A stretch of DNA of 35,216 nucleotides from Deltaproteobacteria bacterium (GCA_003194485.1 PQXD01000001.1:1-35216), one strand, 5' to 3'. Numbered from the stretch's first letter, positions 6,241 to 15,248 are shown. Numbers and translations are program-made. The notes: generated by a model not told the origin, from the letters alone.

Positions 6241-8645
6241 ATGGACATAGAAGATACTGCTACAAATCTGCTTGAGATAGATGATCAGGAGTCTATAGAA
6301 ATACCTGAAGTCCTTCCCCTGATGCCAGTCAGGGACGTAATAGTCTTTCCTTCAATGATTATTCCCCTTTTCGTCGGGAGAGAAGCATCCGTGGCAGCAA
6401 TAAACGAGGCCCTGGCCTCTGACAGGTTGATTTTTCTGGTTACACAGAAAGACGCCTCAGAAGATAATCCATCCGTGGAAGGACTGTATAAGACCGGTGT
6501 TGTGGCCATGATAATGAGGACCCTTCAGCTTCCTGACGGGCGCATCAAGATCCTCGGCCAGGCGCTTGTAAAAGGGACTATACTGGAAATCATGCAGGAG
6601 AAACCCTGGTTCAGGGTACGAATAGAGACTGTCAAGGAAGAAGAGCCTGACGAGATATCCGTAGAGGCAGAGGCCTTGATTCGAAATGTGAGAGATCAGG
6701 CAGAAAAATTGTTTAACCTCAGGGGCGTATTTACTGCCGAGATGGGGGCCATTTTGAACGGTATTGAAGAACCGGGCAGGCTGGCAGACATCGTGGCTTC
6801 CAATCTCAATTTGAAATCCCTTGAAGCACAACGTTTGCTCGAAATGACAGATTCCCTGGCGCGTTTACAGGAAGTTAATAACCTGCTTTCAAGGGAGCTT
6901 GAGGTTTCCACTGTCCAAGCCAAAATCCAGTCACAAGCCAAAAAGGAGATGACCAGAACCCAGAGGGAATATTTCCTTCGGGAGCAGTTGATGGCAATAA
7001 GGCGGGAGCTAGGCGAAATCGACGAAAAATCCGAAGAATTGGCAGAGCTGAGGGAAAAGGTCCGCAAGGCCAGGATACCCAAGGAGGCCGAGAAGGAAAC
7101 CCTTAAACAGATCCAGAGGCTTGAGTCTATGCACCCCGAAGCCTCTGAAGCGTCCATTGTGAGGACATATATCGACTGGCTGTTGAGGTTCCGTGGTCAA
7201 AGAGCACAAAGGACAAGCTGGATGTGCGCAAGGCACAGAAGATCCTGGATGAGGACCACTATGACCTGGAAAAGGTTAAGGAGCGCATAGTTGAATATAT
7301 TGCTGTCAAGAAGCTCAATCCTTCGGCAAAGGGACCGATCTTGTGCTTTGTGGGTCCGCCCGGTGTCGGCAAGACCTCTCTGGGCCGTTCTGTGGCTCGA
7401 AGCATAGGCAAAAAATTTATCAGGATATCGCTGGGAGGTATCAAGGATGAGGCAGAGATTCGAGGCCACCGCAGGACCTATATCGGCGCCCTTCCGGGGA
7501 GGATCATCCAGGGACTCAAAAGGGCCGGGAGCAACAATCCTGTCTTTATGATGGATGAGGTGGACAAGATAGGGGCCGACTTCAGAGGGGATCCGGCTGC
7601 CGCCCTTCTGGAGGTCCTCGATCCTGAGCAGAACAATACTTTTACTGATCATTACCTGGATCTGCCCTTTGATCTTTCAAAGGTACTGTTCATCCTTACC
7701 GCCAATGTATCTGATACCATTCCATCCGCCCTTCTTGACCGGCTGGAGGTGATCCACCTATCCGGCTATACCAGTGAGGAGAAAAAGGCCATTGCAAAGA
7801 AATACCTGATCCCCAGACAGCTCAAGGAACACGGGCTCTCGGAGAAGGTCCTGAAGATCTCAGATACCACCCTCACAAGGATAATCTCAGATTATACCCA
7901 GGAAGCAGGACTTCGTGAGCTTGAGAGGCAGATCGGAGCAATTTGCAGAAAGGCGGCAAGACGGATTGCCGAGGGAGAGAAAGGGACCTTTAAAATCACC
8001 AGTGCCAATATTCAACATTATCTTGGTATACCGAAGTATGAGACGGAACTGGCACAGGAAGAGAGCCAGGTGGGGGTTGCAACAGGGCTTGCATGGACTC
8101 CTTTCGGAGGAGAAATCCTCCGGGTTGAGGCCAGCCTTATGAAGGGTAAGGGGAATCTTACCTTGACAGGACTCATGGGAGAGGTCATGAAAGAGTCGGC
8201 CAAGGCCGCCTTAAGTTACTCAAGATCTAGGGCAGAAGAGCTTGGCATTGACCCAGATGTCTTTGAGGAAAAGGACATACACGTCCATGTGCCGGCAGGG
8301 GCCATACCCAAGGACGGGCCTTCCGCTGGCATTACACTTGCCACGGCCCTGGTCTCGGCCCTGGTGCACAGGCCGGTGGACAAGGATGTGGTCATGACCG
8401 GGGAGATAACCTTGCGTGGCCGGGTCCTTCCTGTCGGAGGGATCAAGGAAAAGGTCCTGGCAGCACTGAGGGCCGGCATATATACCGTTGTAATTCCTGA
8501 GAAAAACCTGATGGACCTGGAAGAGATACCGGCAAATATCCGCAGGCAGCTTGATTTCAAACCGGTTCGTCACATGGGCGAGGTTCTGGATATTGCTATC
8601 GGTCCCCACCCCTGGATAGATGAGGAAAAAACAAGATGCGCATAA
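6241..8645 (+). pseudogene. lon: ATP-dependent Lon protease, frameshifted as given
   Basis: Lon degrades misfolded and regulatory proteins in the cytoplasm. Joined, the two frames give about 801 residues, normal for Lon: LAN substrate-binding domain from about 24 (VLPLMPVRDVIVFP), AAA+ domain with Walker A GPPGVGKT (372-379) and Walker B FMMDEVDK, and protease domain with catalytic S695 ([10 protein letters not shown]) and K738 (GGIKEKV). The first frame ends its Lon match at YIDWLL (315 codons). The expected EVPWSK resumes one base out, so one G is missing near 7185-7187 (TTGAGG for TTGGAGG). Either lon is broken or the base was lost in sequencing. ATG 6241 is preferred to the in-frame TTG at 6205; AAGGAG lies 13 nt upstream, rather far. 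It overlaps the next gene by 10 nt. Confidence 0.88.
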
Positions 8646-9793
8646 GAATTGATCGCGATCGCCTGGCTGACACCTTCAGGCAACTTGTCCAGATGGATAG
8701 TCCTTCAAGAGAGGAGGGGGCTGTTGCAGACTGGATCAAAAGGACCCTGAAAAAAGAGGTAGGAGCGGACGTGATAGAAGATCAATCACGTAACCAGACC
8801 GGCTCTGAGAGCGGTAATATCATAGTCCGTATCCCAGGAACGGAAAAGGTGACCCCGCTCTTTTTCAATGCCCACCTGGATACCGTGGAGCCAGGGCGAG
8901 GAATCAAGGTCATTTTTAAGGACGGTGTTTTCCAGAGTGACGGGACAACGGTCCTGGGTGGTGATGACAAGGCGGCTGTAGCCATACTCATTGAGGTGGC
9001 CAGGCTATTAAAGGAGCACAAGGTCTCTCATGGTCCCATCGAATTCCTGTTCACTGTGTGCGAGGAGATAGGCCTGCTGGGAGCCAAGTCACTGGACCCT
9101 GCCCTGCTTGAGGCAAAGGCCGGGTATGCTCTTGATTCAAGTGACCCGGAAATTTTGATAAATCAGGCCCCTTGTGCCGTTCGTTTTAAGATCCGGGTTG
9201 TCGGCAGGGCCGCCCATGCAGGTCTTAATCCGGAACTGGGAATAAACGCCATACAGGTTGCAGCCAGGGCCTTGGCAGAAGTACCTCTGGGCCGTATTGA
9301 TGAATTGACTACTGCAAATGTCGGGTTGATACGCGGTGGCAAGGCCACCAACATAGTACCTGAAGAAGTGGAGCTGGAGGGCGAGGTCCGCAGCCATAAC
9401 CCCCGGAAATTACGGGAAGTCAGGGACCAGATCCTTGAGATTTTTCATAGAGTTGCCCAGGACTTTGGGCCGGTGGAAAATGCCGGATTACCCTTGATCA
9501 AGGCAGAAGTTGTCGACGACTACCCCCTGATGTCGGTATCTGAAGAACATCCTCTGGTTGCAACTGCTGAAAAAGTGGCAAAAGAACTTGGAAGGAAACT
9601 CAGACCGGGTATGACCGGAGGGGGAAGCGATGCCAACATTTTCAACGCCAAAGGCCTTGCTACAGTGATTATGGGAATCGGCATGCAGAATGTCCACACC
9701 ACCTCAGAGCGTATCAGTCTTGATGACATGGTGGCCAGCGCAGAGTTTGTACTGGAGATAATAGGGAAGTGGGGGAAGGCTGACGGGCGCTGA
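8636..9793 (+). CDS. M20-family metallopeptidase (peptidase T-like)
   Basis: A 385-residue zinc-dependent cytoplasmic exopeptidase of the M20 clan. The metal site is visible: H80 and D82 in [13 protein letters not shown]110/D111 in [10 protein letters not shown], the acidic pair E143/E144 in [12 protein letters not shown]167-D170 in ALDSSDPEI, and a late His in [11 protein letters not shown]. The dimerisation lid follows at about 180-290 ([19 protein letters not shown]). Length and motif spacing fit the PepT-like M20 group, which trims di- and tripeptides, though related members act on other amide substrates. Its ATG lies inside the last codons of lon, so the two are translationally coupled; a protease feeding peptides to a peptidase is a sensible pair, by inference. 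Confidence 0.85.
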   Translation: MRIRIDRDRLADTFRQLVQMDSPSREEGAVADWIKRTLKKEVGADVIEDQSRNQTGSESGNIIVRIPGTEKVTPLFFNAHLDTVEPGRGIKVIFKDGVFQSDGTTVLGGDDKAAVAILIEVARLLKEHKVSHGPIEFLFTVCEEIGLLGAKSLDPALLEAKAGYALDSSDPEILINQAPCAVRFKIRVVGRAAHAGLNPELGINAIQVAARALAEVPLGRIDELTTANVGLIRGGKATNIVPEEVELEGEVRSHNPRKLREVRDQILEIFHRVAQDFGPVENAGLPLIKAEVVDDYPLMSVSEEHPLVATAEKVAKELGRKLRPGMTGGGSDANIFNAKGLATVIMGIGMQNVHTTSERISLDDMVASAEFVLEIIGKWGKADGR

Positions 9794-9822
9794 GTTGTTT
9801 TTGCATTGGATAAACTGCTGAA

Positions 9823-10028
9823 AAGATGAACATCGAACATCGAACGTCGAACGTCCAACATCGAATGAAAAACGAATATCCAATACCGAACATTCAACGG
9901 TACACGCTGAATGAGTTTTAACCATCTCCGGGTCTCCCTAAGTTCCTCTAATGAGATACGAAGCCTATAAAGTTCTTTTTTTACATTCAACATTCGATGT
10001 TGGACGTTCGATGTTCGATGTTCATCTT
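9823..10028. repeat. Inverted 7-nt word array A (GAACATC type)
   Basis: The left arm from 9828 is built of consecutive heptamers (GAACATC, GAACATC, GAACGTC, GAACGTC, CAACATC, GAATGAA). The right arm, read on the minus strand from 10023, repeats the scheme (GAACATC, GAACATC, GAACGTC, CAACATC, GAATGTT). Both arms are preceded by AAGAT. About 110 bp lies between them, including a gene relic. The array fills the gap between the convergent peptidase gene and the YHS-like gene. A related copy is at 32712-32875. Confidence 0.8.
9902..9993 (-). pseudogene. Relic of a four-helix-bundle (23S rRNA IVS-type) gene
   Basis: About 30 residues on the minus strand, KKELYRLRISLEELRETR then RWLKLIQR, resemble the C-terminal helix of the four-helix-bundle protein family linked to 23S rRNA intervening sequences (TIGR02436 type: ...ISLKE.RET..WL.L). 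The normal protein is about 115-125 residues; no N-terminal part is present. The fragment is enclosed by the heptamer arms of array A. The call rests on remembered motif similarity. Confidence 0.45.
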
Positions 10029-10037
10029 TAATTGGTA

Positions 10038-10337
10038 TTACAGGTTATTTTTTTGCTCACGAAACTCCTGCCTGCACTTGTCGCTGCAGAAGTAGTAAGT
10101 CTTTCCCTGCCGATTAAGGGATAAGGCATCCCTTTTAGGGCAATAGACGCCACATACCGGATCCCGTACCAGTTCGTCCGTTATGGGCGGCGGTTGCCTG
10201 GAGGTAGTTCTTGTTCTTTTCCCGGCCTGTCCCGAACCGGCTTTCAAGGCACTTCGCAGTTTGAGGCCTTTGAAAAAGCCCTTTATGACATAGTAAAGTG
10301 CCAGGAAAAGGACGGAGAGCAGGATAAGGCGCAGCAT
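10038..10337 (-). CDS. Membrane-anchored YHS/TRASH-like small protein
   Basis: 99 residues: one N-terminal membrane helix (LILLSVLFLALYYVIKGF, about 4-21), a basic linker, then a Cys pair module DPVCGVYCPKRDA (about 59-71) and YYFCSDKCRQEF (about 81-92). The VCGxYC...YYFCSxKC layout is that of YHS/TRASH-type treble-clef metal-binding domains; membrane proteins of this design are annotated as the PP0621 family. Role unknown, possibly metal sensing or chaperoning. ATG 10337 lies 3 nt past the folK stop with AAGGG about 8 nt upstream, so it is the last gene of the folK operon. Confidence 0.65.
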   Translation of the reverse strand: MLRLILLSVLFLALYYVIKGFFKGLKLRSALKAGSGQAGKRTRTTSRQPPPITDELVRDPVCGVYCPKRDALSLNRQGKTYYFCSDKCRQEFREQKNNL

Positions 10338-10340
10338 GGG

Positions 10341-10877
10341 CTAGCCCTTCCGGGTTTCTTTGCGGTTCAATTTTCGGACTTTTGGGCCGTCTTCAGGGAG
10401 TCCGGCCAGGAGTTCCGAAACGGTTCTATTCCATGGTGCAAGAAAGAGATCAGGGGCAAGCTCAGCCCACGGGATAAGTACGAACCGCCTGCCGGAAAGA
10501 CGCGGATGGGGGACCTGAATTTGGTGATTGAAAGTCCGCATGAATACTCCTTCCATGAAAAGCAGGTCCAGGTCAATGGGCCTGTCTCCTGTCTTCTGGC
10601 GATCCCGGCCCAAGGCCTTTTCGATTGCCAGCAAATTGGCGAGCAGGTCTTCCGGCCCAAGGGCTGTAATCATTTCTGCCACTGCATTTATAAACCATCG
10701 GGATGTGTCTATTTCCACAGGCTCTGTCTCATACCATCGGGAACAGCGTAATACCTCTATTTCAGGATGGCCGGACAAAAGACCAAGGGCCTTAATACAG
10801 TTCTCGATCCTGTTCCCAAGATTGGCTCCCAGGCCAATGTACGTCCTTTTCCAGTGCAAAAAATCGGCCTGCTTCAT
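10341..10877 (-). CDS. folK: 6-hydroxymethyl-dihydropterin pyrophosphokinase
   Basis: FolK transfers pyrophosphate from ATP to 6-hydroxymethyl-7,8-dihydropterin in folate synthesis (cytoplasm). Family hallmarks: TYIGLGANLGNRIENC near the N-terminus, SRWYETEPV, FINAVAEM, the loop LLAIEKALGRDR, the signature RPIDLDLLFM with its metal-binding Asp pair, and VPHPRLSGRRFVLIPWAELAPD. About 178 residues, slightly longer than usual at both ends. ATG 10877 is chosen; a TTG at 10889 is possible but neither has a clear ribosome binding site. It lies between dapL and the small YHS-like gene on the same strand, 80 bp after dapL. No other folate gene is adjacent. Confidence 0.92.
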   Translation of the reverse strand: MKQADFLHWKRTYIGLGANLGNRIENCIKALGLLSGHPEIEVLRCSRWYETEPVEIDTSRWFINAVAEMITALGPEDLLANLLAIEKALGRDRQKTGDRPIDLDLLFMEGVFMRTFNHQIQVPHPRLSGRRFVLIPWAELAPDLFLAPWNRTVSELLAGLPEDGPKVRKLNRKETRKG

Positions 10878-10959
10878 TGCAAGGCGCAAATTGCACCCGG
10901 GGTGCCGTGTTGATATAACAAGGAACCGGATTTTGTTTTATCTCCAATCCTTAATTCCA

Positions 10960-12123
10960 TTAAAGGATCTTCTTCAGCCTTTCGACAACTTCTTTCATGC
11001 GCTCCTTTGAAACGGTTAATGCCATGCGCACATAGCCTTCACCTGGATCGCCAAAGCCGCTCCCAGGCGTGCATACTATCCCGGCCTTTTCAAGAAGCAT
11101 GGTGCAGAAATCCCGGGATGTATAACCTTGAGGCACCGGGGTCCAAATATAAAAGGTGGCTTTTGGGAAAGGGGTGTCAAGGCCCATGTCCCGAAGGCCT
11201 GAGACCAGTATATCCCTGCGCTCAGTATATATTTTCTGCATTTCACGGACACAGGACTGGTCACTTTCAAGGGCTGCAATGCCGGCTTCCTGGACGGCCT
11301 CGAATTGTCCGGAGTCTATATTGGACTTTACCTGTGCCAGCGCAGCGATCAGGTCCGGGTTTCCCACGGCAAATCCTATGCGCCAGCCGGTCATGTTGTA
11401 GGTCTTTGACATTGAATAAAACTCCAGTCCCACGTCCCTGGCACCCGGGGTGTCGAGGAAGCTCGGGGCAATGTATCCGTCGTATGTCATCTCGCTGTAA
11501 GCATTATCGTGACACACGATAATATTATTTTCCCGTGCCAAATCCACAACCCTGGCAAAGAACTCCGGAGGGGCCACTGCCGCGGTGGGATTGTTCGGAT
11601 AATTGATCCACAGGATTTTTGTCCTTTTCAGAATATCGCCGGGTATGGAATCGAGATCCGGCAGGAAGCCGTTTTCAGCAGTTAACGGCATATAGCAGGT
11701 CTCGCCGCCGGCAAATAATGTGCCGATATGATAAACAGGATAACCCGGCGTAGGGACCAGCACTGCATCACCGGGCTCTACAAAGGCGAGTGGAAAGTGT
11801 GCTATTGCCTCTTTTGATCCTATAAGGGCGGTCACCTCGCTGGCAGGATCAATGGACAGATCAAACCGCCTTGCGCACCAGTCGGCTGCTGCCCTGCGGA
11901 AGGCGGGCATGCCGTAAGATGAGGGGTAGCGGTGATACCGCACCTTTTGAACAGCAGCTATCATCCGTTCGACAATAAACTTGGGTGTGGGAAGGTCCGG
12001 ATCACCAATGCCTAAATCAATAATATCTACACCTTTCTCCTGGGCCTCGGCCTTTATTCGATCAAGCTCCACGAAAAGATAAGGCGGGAGCCGTTGCAAT
12101 CTATTAGATTTTGTATAAACCAT
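10960..12123 (-). CDS. dapL: LL-diaminopimelate aminotransferase (DapL)
   Basis: A fold-type I PLP aminotransferase of 387 residues. DapL converts tetrahydrodipicolinate to LL-diaminopimelate in one step, bypassing the succinyl or acetyl branches. Visible are the N-terminal IIDLGIGDPDLPTP (34-47), the cofactor pocket YPNNPT (175-180), NAY near 207-209, and the Schiff-base Lys K240 in SMSKTYNMTGWRIGF. ATG 12123 is supported by AGGA 7 nt upstream; an ATG 13 codons earlier (12162) has none and would abut dapB. Membership in a dapA-dapB-dapL run is strong support for this assignment over a generic alanine or aspartate aminotransferase. Confidence 0.88.
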   Translation of the reverse strand: MVYTKSNRLQRLPPYLFVELDRIKAEAQEKGVDIIDLGIGDPDLPTPKFIVERMIAAVQKVRYHRYPSSYGMPAFRRAAADWCARRFDLSIDPASEVTALIGSKEAIAHFPLAFVEPGDAVLVPTPGYPVYHIGTLFAGGETCYMPLTAENGFLPDLDSIPGDILKRTKILWINYPNNPTAAVAPPEFFARVVDLARENNIIVCHDNAYSEMTYDGYIAPSFLDTPGARDVGLEFYSMSKTYNMTGWRIGFAVGNPDLIAALAQVKSNIDSGQFEAVQEAGIAALESDQSCVREMQKIYTERRDILVSGLRDMGLDTPFPKATFYIWTPVPQGYTSRDFCTMLLEKAGIVCTPGSGFGDPGEGYVRMALTVSKERMKEVVERLKKIL

Positions 12124-12162
12124 TGATGAATCCTGCCTGTCGCATACTGTCCGGGTCGGCAA

Positions 12163-12966
12163 TTACTTGAGACCCAAGACATCCTGCATGTCATAGAACC
12201 CGGCGGGCTGTTCGACGATCCAGAGGGCCGCCCTCACCGCTCCTTTCGCAAAGGTATCCCGGCTTGAGGCCCTATGAACGATCTCAATACGTTCACCTGT
12301 GCCGCCGAAAAGCACTGTATGCTCGCCGACAATATCACCTGCTCGAACGGTCTGGATACCGATTTCCTTTTTGCTCCGCTCACCAATGAACCCGTGTCTT
12401 TCAAGCACACTTACTTTGTCGAAATCCCTGCCAAGGGAAGCGGCAACGACCCTTCCTAACTGCAGAGCAGTGCCGCTTGGGGCATCTTTTTTCATTCTGT
12501 GATGTGCCTCAACAATTTCAACATCATAGTCATCACCAAGGACCTTTGCAGCAGTATCGACCAGCTTGTAAAGAAGATTTACTCCGACGCTCATGTTGGG
12601 AGCAAGCACACAGGGGAAATCCTTTGCCAGTTGCCTGATCTCGTCGAGTTCCTCCCGGGCCAACCCGGTGGTGCCTATTACTATCGGCTTCCTGTGAGAG
12701 GCGGCGGTACGGGCGTGCTTCAGGCTGGCCTCACTGGTAGTGAAATCTATGACCACATCTCCCTGGTCTATTACGGAATCAATACTGTCCGCCACTGTTA
12801 CTCCCAATACCTCGAGACCTGCAACCGGCCCGGCATCCTGCCCGACGGCAGGGCTGTCCGGGTGTTCAAATGCTGCACTCAAAGCGATACCTTCAGTTTC
12901 ATGAATCATGTTTATAATGCGGCTGCCCATACGGCCGCCTGCACCGGATACTATGGCTCGGATCAT
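12163..12966 (-). CDS. dapB: 4-hydroxy-tetrahydrodipicolinate reductase
   Basis: DapB reduces 4-hydroxy-tetrahydrodipicolinate with NAD(P)H, the second dedicated step towards diaminopimelate and lysine. Features: Rossmann motif SGAGGRMG near the N-terminus, DFTTSEASLKHA, GTTGL, the conserved APNMSVGVNLL, the catalytic EAHHRMKKDAPSGTAL, and the C-terminal AVRAALWIVEQPAGFYDMQDVLGL. About 267 residues, as usual. ATG 12966 is chosen because AGGAG sits 5 nt upstream; the longer GTG start at 12972 would overlap that site. The dapL start follows about 40 bp after the dapB stop, so one transcript is likely. Confidence 0.95.
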   Translation of the reverse strand: MIRAIVSGAGGRMGSRIINMIHETEGIALSAAFEHPDSPAVGQDAGPVAGLEVLGVTVADSIDSVIDQGDVVIDFTTSEASLKHARTAASHRKPIVIGTTGLAREELDEIRQLAKDFPCVLAPNMSVGVNLLYKLVDTAAKVLGDDYDVEIVEAHHRMKKDAPSGTALQLGRVVAASLGRDFDKVSVLERHGFIGERSKKEIGIQTVRAGDIVGEHTVLFGGTGERIEIVHRASSRDTFAKGAVRAALWIVEQPAGFYDMQDVLGLK

Positions 12967-13107
12967 ATTCACTCCTGGAAATTAACGCCCTTTCGGGCGA
13001 GTTTTTAGTTAATAAGCTATTGAGCTGCTCGATTATTGGCTGTAAATATTTTTATGAACCCGTGGTCCACTGTGGGAGTTGCCATCCGTGCCTTGCCGCA
13101 GAAGCGG
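12967..13107. other. Spacer upstream of dapB
   Basis: No gene is seen. A short hairpin, AACGCCC-TTTC-GGGCGAGTT (about 12983-13007), could act in minus-strand transcript processing or termination ahead of dapB. The rest of the dapA-dapB gap is taken by the repeat and palindrome listed next. Confidence 0.35.
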
Positions 13108-13195
13108 TTTGCCTTTTGCAGGGTTTCAATCGCGGGCCGGATTGCACTGCCTCTTTCGGTCTGCAATGAGTGAGCTTTGAAACCCGAAAAAGGTA
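13108..13195. repeat. Dispersed ~87-bp repeat, copy 2 (dapA-dapB gap)
   Basis: Aligns with 6052-6137 in the same orientation and shares ATCGCGGGC, TTGCACT, TGCAATGA, CTTTGAAA and CCGAAAAAG. The minus strand is open here and could read GFKAHSLQTERGSAIRPAIE, but copy 1 has a gap and a changed frame relative to it, so coding constraint is not evident. Confidence 0.6.
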
Positions 13196-13249
13196 ACCGC
13201 TTCAAGGCAGGATATAACAGGCTCATAAGAATATTTACCATTAACTTTC

Positions 13250-13442
13250 GTAACCGATCACAGGGTGCTTCTTCTTCCAACATGCTCTCGCCCCTTGTTT
13301 TCTTAAGGCCTTTGCAGCATGGGACCCTCCCCGTTCTCCTTCGCTGCGCTCCGGAGCCGGGGTCTCCCATGCTGCAAAGGCCAAGAAAACTTGCGGGGCT
13401 AACGCAAATCGTTTCCAGAAGGAGCACCCTGGGATCGGTTAC
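13250..13442. repeat. 193-bp imperfect palindrome in the dapA-dapB gap
   Basis: Outer arms GTAACCGATC-x-CAGGGTGCT (from 13250) and their complement ending at 13442 match with a mismatch every 8-10 bases. Inner arms at about 13292-13326 and 13366-13402 pair again (GGCCTTTGCAGCATGGGA against its complement), and the centre is a GC-rich pair around CTTCGCTGCG. The whole unit can fold into one long hairpin, the design of a MITE or a REP/BIME-like insertion. It separates dapA from dapB by almost 500 bp, while the other dap genes are tightly packed. Confidence 0.7.
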
Positions 13443-13458
13443 TAACTCTCCGCTTATC

Positions 13459-14391
13459 TTACTCGACCAGCTTGAGGTCTTTAAGCACCCCCTTCAGCCG
13501 CTCCTTATTGGTCTCACTCATTGAGGCAAGGGGAAGGCGGACCTCATCTGTTGGAATTTTGCCCATCATTGCAAGGGCCGTCTTGGCGGGGACGGGATTT
13601 GTCTCATAGAAAAGGGCACCAAACAACGGGAAGAGCTTAAAATGCAACTGACGTGCCTTTGTGAGGTTGCCCTTTTCAAATGCATTCATCATGGCAGCCA
13701 TTTCCTTCGGCATCACGTTGGATGCAACCGAGATGACACCCTTGCCTCCGATGGCCATGATAGGGAAGGCTGTAAAGTCGTCCCCAGAGAGCACTATGAA
13801 GTTTTTAGAACACAACCTGATTACATCTGTTACCTGCTTCAGACTGCCTGTAGCCTCCTTGATTCCAATAACATACCTGTTTTTGGCACAGCGTGCTACT
13901 GTCTCGGGAAGCATGTTCACCCCTGTACGTCCGGGTACGTTATAGAGGACCATAGGAAACTTGCATTCATCAGCTACGGCCATAAAGTGCTGGTATAATC
14001 CCTCCTGGCTGGGTTTGTTGTAATAGGGTGTAATCACCAGGGCTGCATCTGCTCCGGCCTCTTTTGCATGCCTGGTAAGCATGATGGTCTCTTCAGTGGA
14101 GTTGGAGCCTGTTCCGGCGATTACCGGTATGCGTCCCCTCGTGGTCTCTATGGTGATCTCGACCACTCTCATGTGCTCTTCATGGCTGAGGGTGGCTGAC
14201 TCACCAGTGGTACCGCAGGGTACTATACAATGGGTCCCGGCCTTTATGTGCCAATTTATAAGGGCCTCGAGAGATTCCTTATCCAGGCTTCCGTTCTTAA
14301 AGGGCGTTACTATGGCAACAATGGCCCCGCCAATCCGCCTTTTTCCCTCTTTGCCTTTTCCTTCTCTGCCTGCTTTGGTCTTGCTCGCCAT
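13459..14391 (-). CDS. dapA: 4-hydroxy-tetrahydrodipicolinate synthase
   Basis: DapA condenses pyruvate with aspartate semialdehyde, the first committed step to diaminopimelate and lysine. A TIM barrel with GAIVAIVTPF (22-31), GTTGESATLSHEEH (60-73), AGTGSNSTEETI, VITPYYNKPSQEGL, Y150 and the PGRT motif in LYNVPGRTGVNM, Schiff-base K178 in GIKEATGS and LSGDD. 310 residues. It has an 18-20 residue Lys/Arg/Gly-rich N-terminal extension ahead of the usual start of the barrel; the ATG at 14391 has GGAGG 9 nt upstream and no good inner start exists, so the extension is probably real. First gene of the dap set, separated from dapB by a palindromic insertion. I saw no lysine riboswitch upstream. Confidence 0.95.
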   Translation of the reverse strand: MASKTKAGREGKGKEGKRRIGGAIVAIVTPFKNGSLDKESLEALINWHIKAGTHCIVPCGTTGESATLSHEEHMRVVEITIETTRGRIPVIAGTGSNSTEETIMLTRHAKEAGADAALVITPYYNKPSQEGLYQHFMAVADECKFPMVLYNVPGRTGVNMLPETVARCAKNRYVIGIKEATGSLKQVTDVIRLCSKNFIVLSGDDFTAFPIMAIGGKGVISVASNVMPKEMAAMMNAFEKGNLTKARQLHFKLFPLFGALFYETNPVPAKTALAMMGKIPTDEVRLPLASMSETNKERLKGVLKDLKLVE

Positions 14392-14599
14392 AATCCTGAC
14401 CCTCCACTAGAATATTTTTTTAGGTTCTCCCTGTATTAAAAATATCTGTTATTCATTATATAGATTATTAAAGGTTTTATACACTGACGGCAAGTGCTGG
14501 ATCAATCAATTCTATAAGGATGTCCATTACCATGTCGGTGCATATTACTACATTCCGGTCACGCATGCCGCAGTTTCGCCTCTGGAGATCTCCGGGCCT
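14392..14599. other. Spacer between marC and dapA
   Basis: AT-rich near dapA (14410-14480), which should hold the dapA promoter on the minus strand, though no clean -35/-10 pair was fixed. A 29-codon minus-strand ORF (ATG at about 14564, reading MRDRNVVICTDMVMDILIEL) ends in the same area; no ribosome binding site, so I do not call it. Confidence 0.3.
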
Positions 14600-15223
14600 C
14601 TAATCGAAACTCTTGAATCCGCTCATCATGAACTGGACTGCTATGACTGCAAGCAATAGTCCCATAAGCCGCGTAATCACCCGGATACCGCCCATTCCCA
14701 TCACCCGGATGATCCATACTCCAAAGTAGAAAACAAGGTAAACGATTATACAGGCTATTATGATCGCAGCAGGCAACAGGACAGTATTAACAGAGCTGTC
14801 CATAGTCTGCTGCCATACCAAAACAGCGGTTATGGCACCGGGACCGGCCAGTAACGGCGTTGCCAACGGCACAAGAGCAACATGCTCTTTTTCAACGCCT
14901 TCTTGTTCTTCTTCCGAGGTAGTCTTCAGGCCGCTTGGGAACAGACACAGCATCTGCAAGGCGTAAATGAAAAAGATAAAACCGCCGGCCAATTGAAAGG
15001 CCGGCAGGCCGATCCCAAAAAAGCGCAAAACAGAATCACCTGTGATATCAAAAAAAATAAGGATAATGCAGGCCGCAAAGGAGGAGATAGCAGCCACTTT
15101 GCGCTGCTCTGAAGGAGTTATCTTTTCTGTAAAAAGGAGGAAAAACGGCAAGTTGCCCAAAGGGTCCATGATGATCACCAATGGAATCAAAATCGTAATC
15201 AAGGATTCTAATATGTGCGTCAT
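14600..15223 (-). CDS. MarC-family integral membrane protein
   Basis: About 207 residues with six predicted membrane helices and the MarC/UPF0056 signatures: VIIMDPLGNLPFFLLFTE at the N-terminus (the DPxGNxP motif), LPLATPLLAGPGAI-like segment in VPLATPLLAGPGAITAVLV at mid-protein, and a C-terminal VITRLMGLLLAVIAVQFMM. The inner-membrane family was once linked to multiple antibiotic resistance, but that was withdrawn and the substrate is unknown. ATG 15223 is preferred over a GTG two codons earlier; both have weak ribosome binding sites. It stands alone between a repeat and dapA, on the same strand as both neighbours. Confidence 0.85.
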   Translation of the reverse strand: MTHILESLITILIPLVIIMDPLGNLPFFLLFTEKITPSEQRKVAAISSFAACIILIFFDITGDSVLRFFGIGLPAFQLAGGFIFFIYALQMLCLFPSGLKTTSEEEQEGVEKEHVALVPLATPLLAGPGAITAVLVWQQTMDSSVNTVLLPAAIIIACIIVYLVFYFGVWIIRVMGMGGIRVITRLMGLLLAVIAVQFMMSGFKSFD

Positions 15224-15248
15224 GATCACTCAATTGTATCTAATTTGA

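Noticed and set aside
9823-10028. Heptamer arrays as a CRISPR
   Set aside because: The units are 7 nt, contiguous and inverted at the two ends, with no spacers and no cas genes.
13017-13427. 136-codon minus-strand ORF between dapA and dapB
   Set aside because: It runs through the palindrome and the dispersed repeat, and the other repeat copy does not conserve the frame.
14392-14480. Lysine riboswitch ahead of dapA
   Set aside because: The region is short and AT-rich, and I see no conserved L-box blocks or terminator pair.
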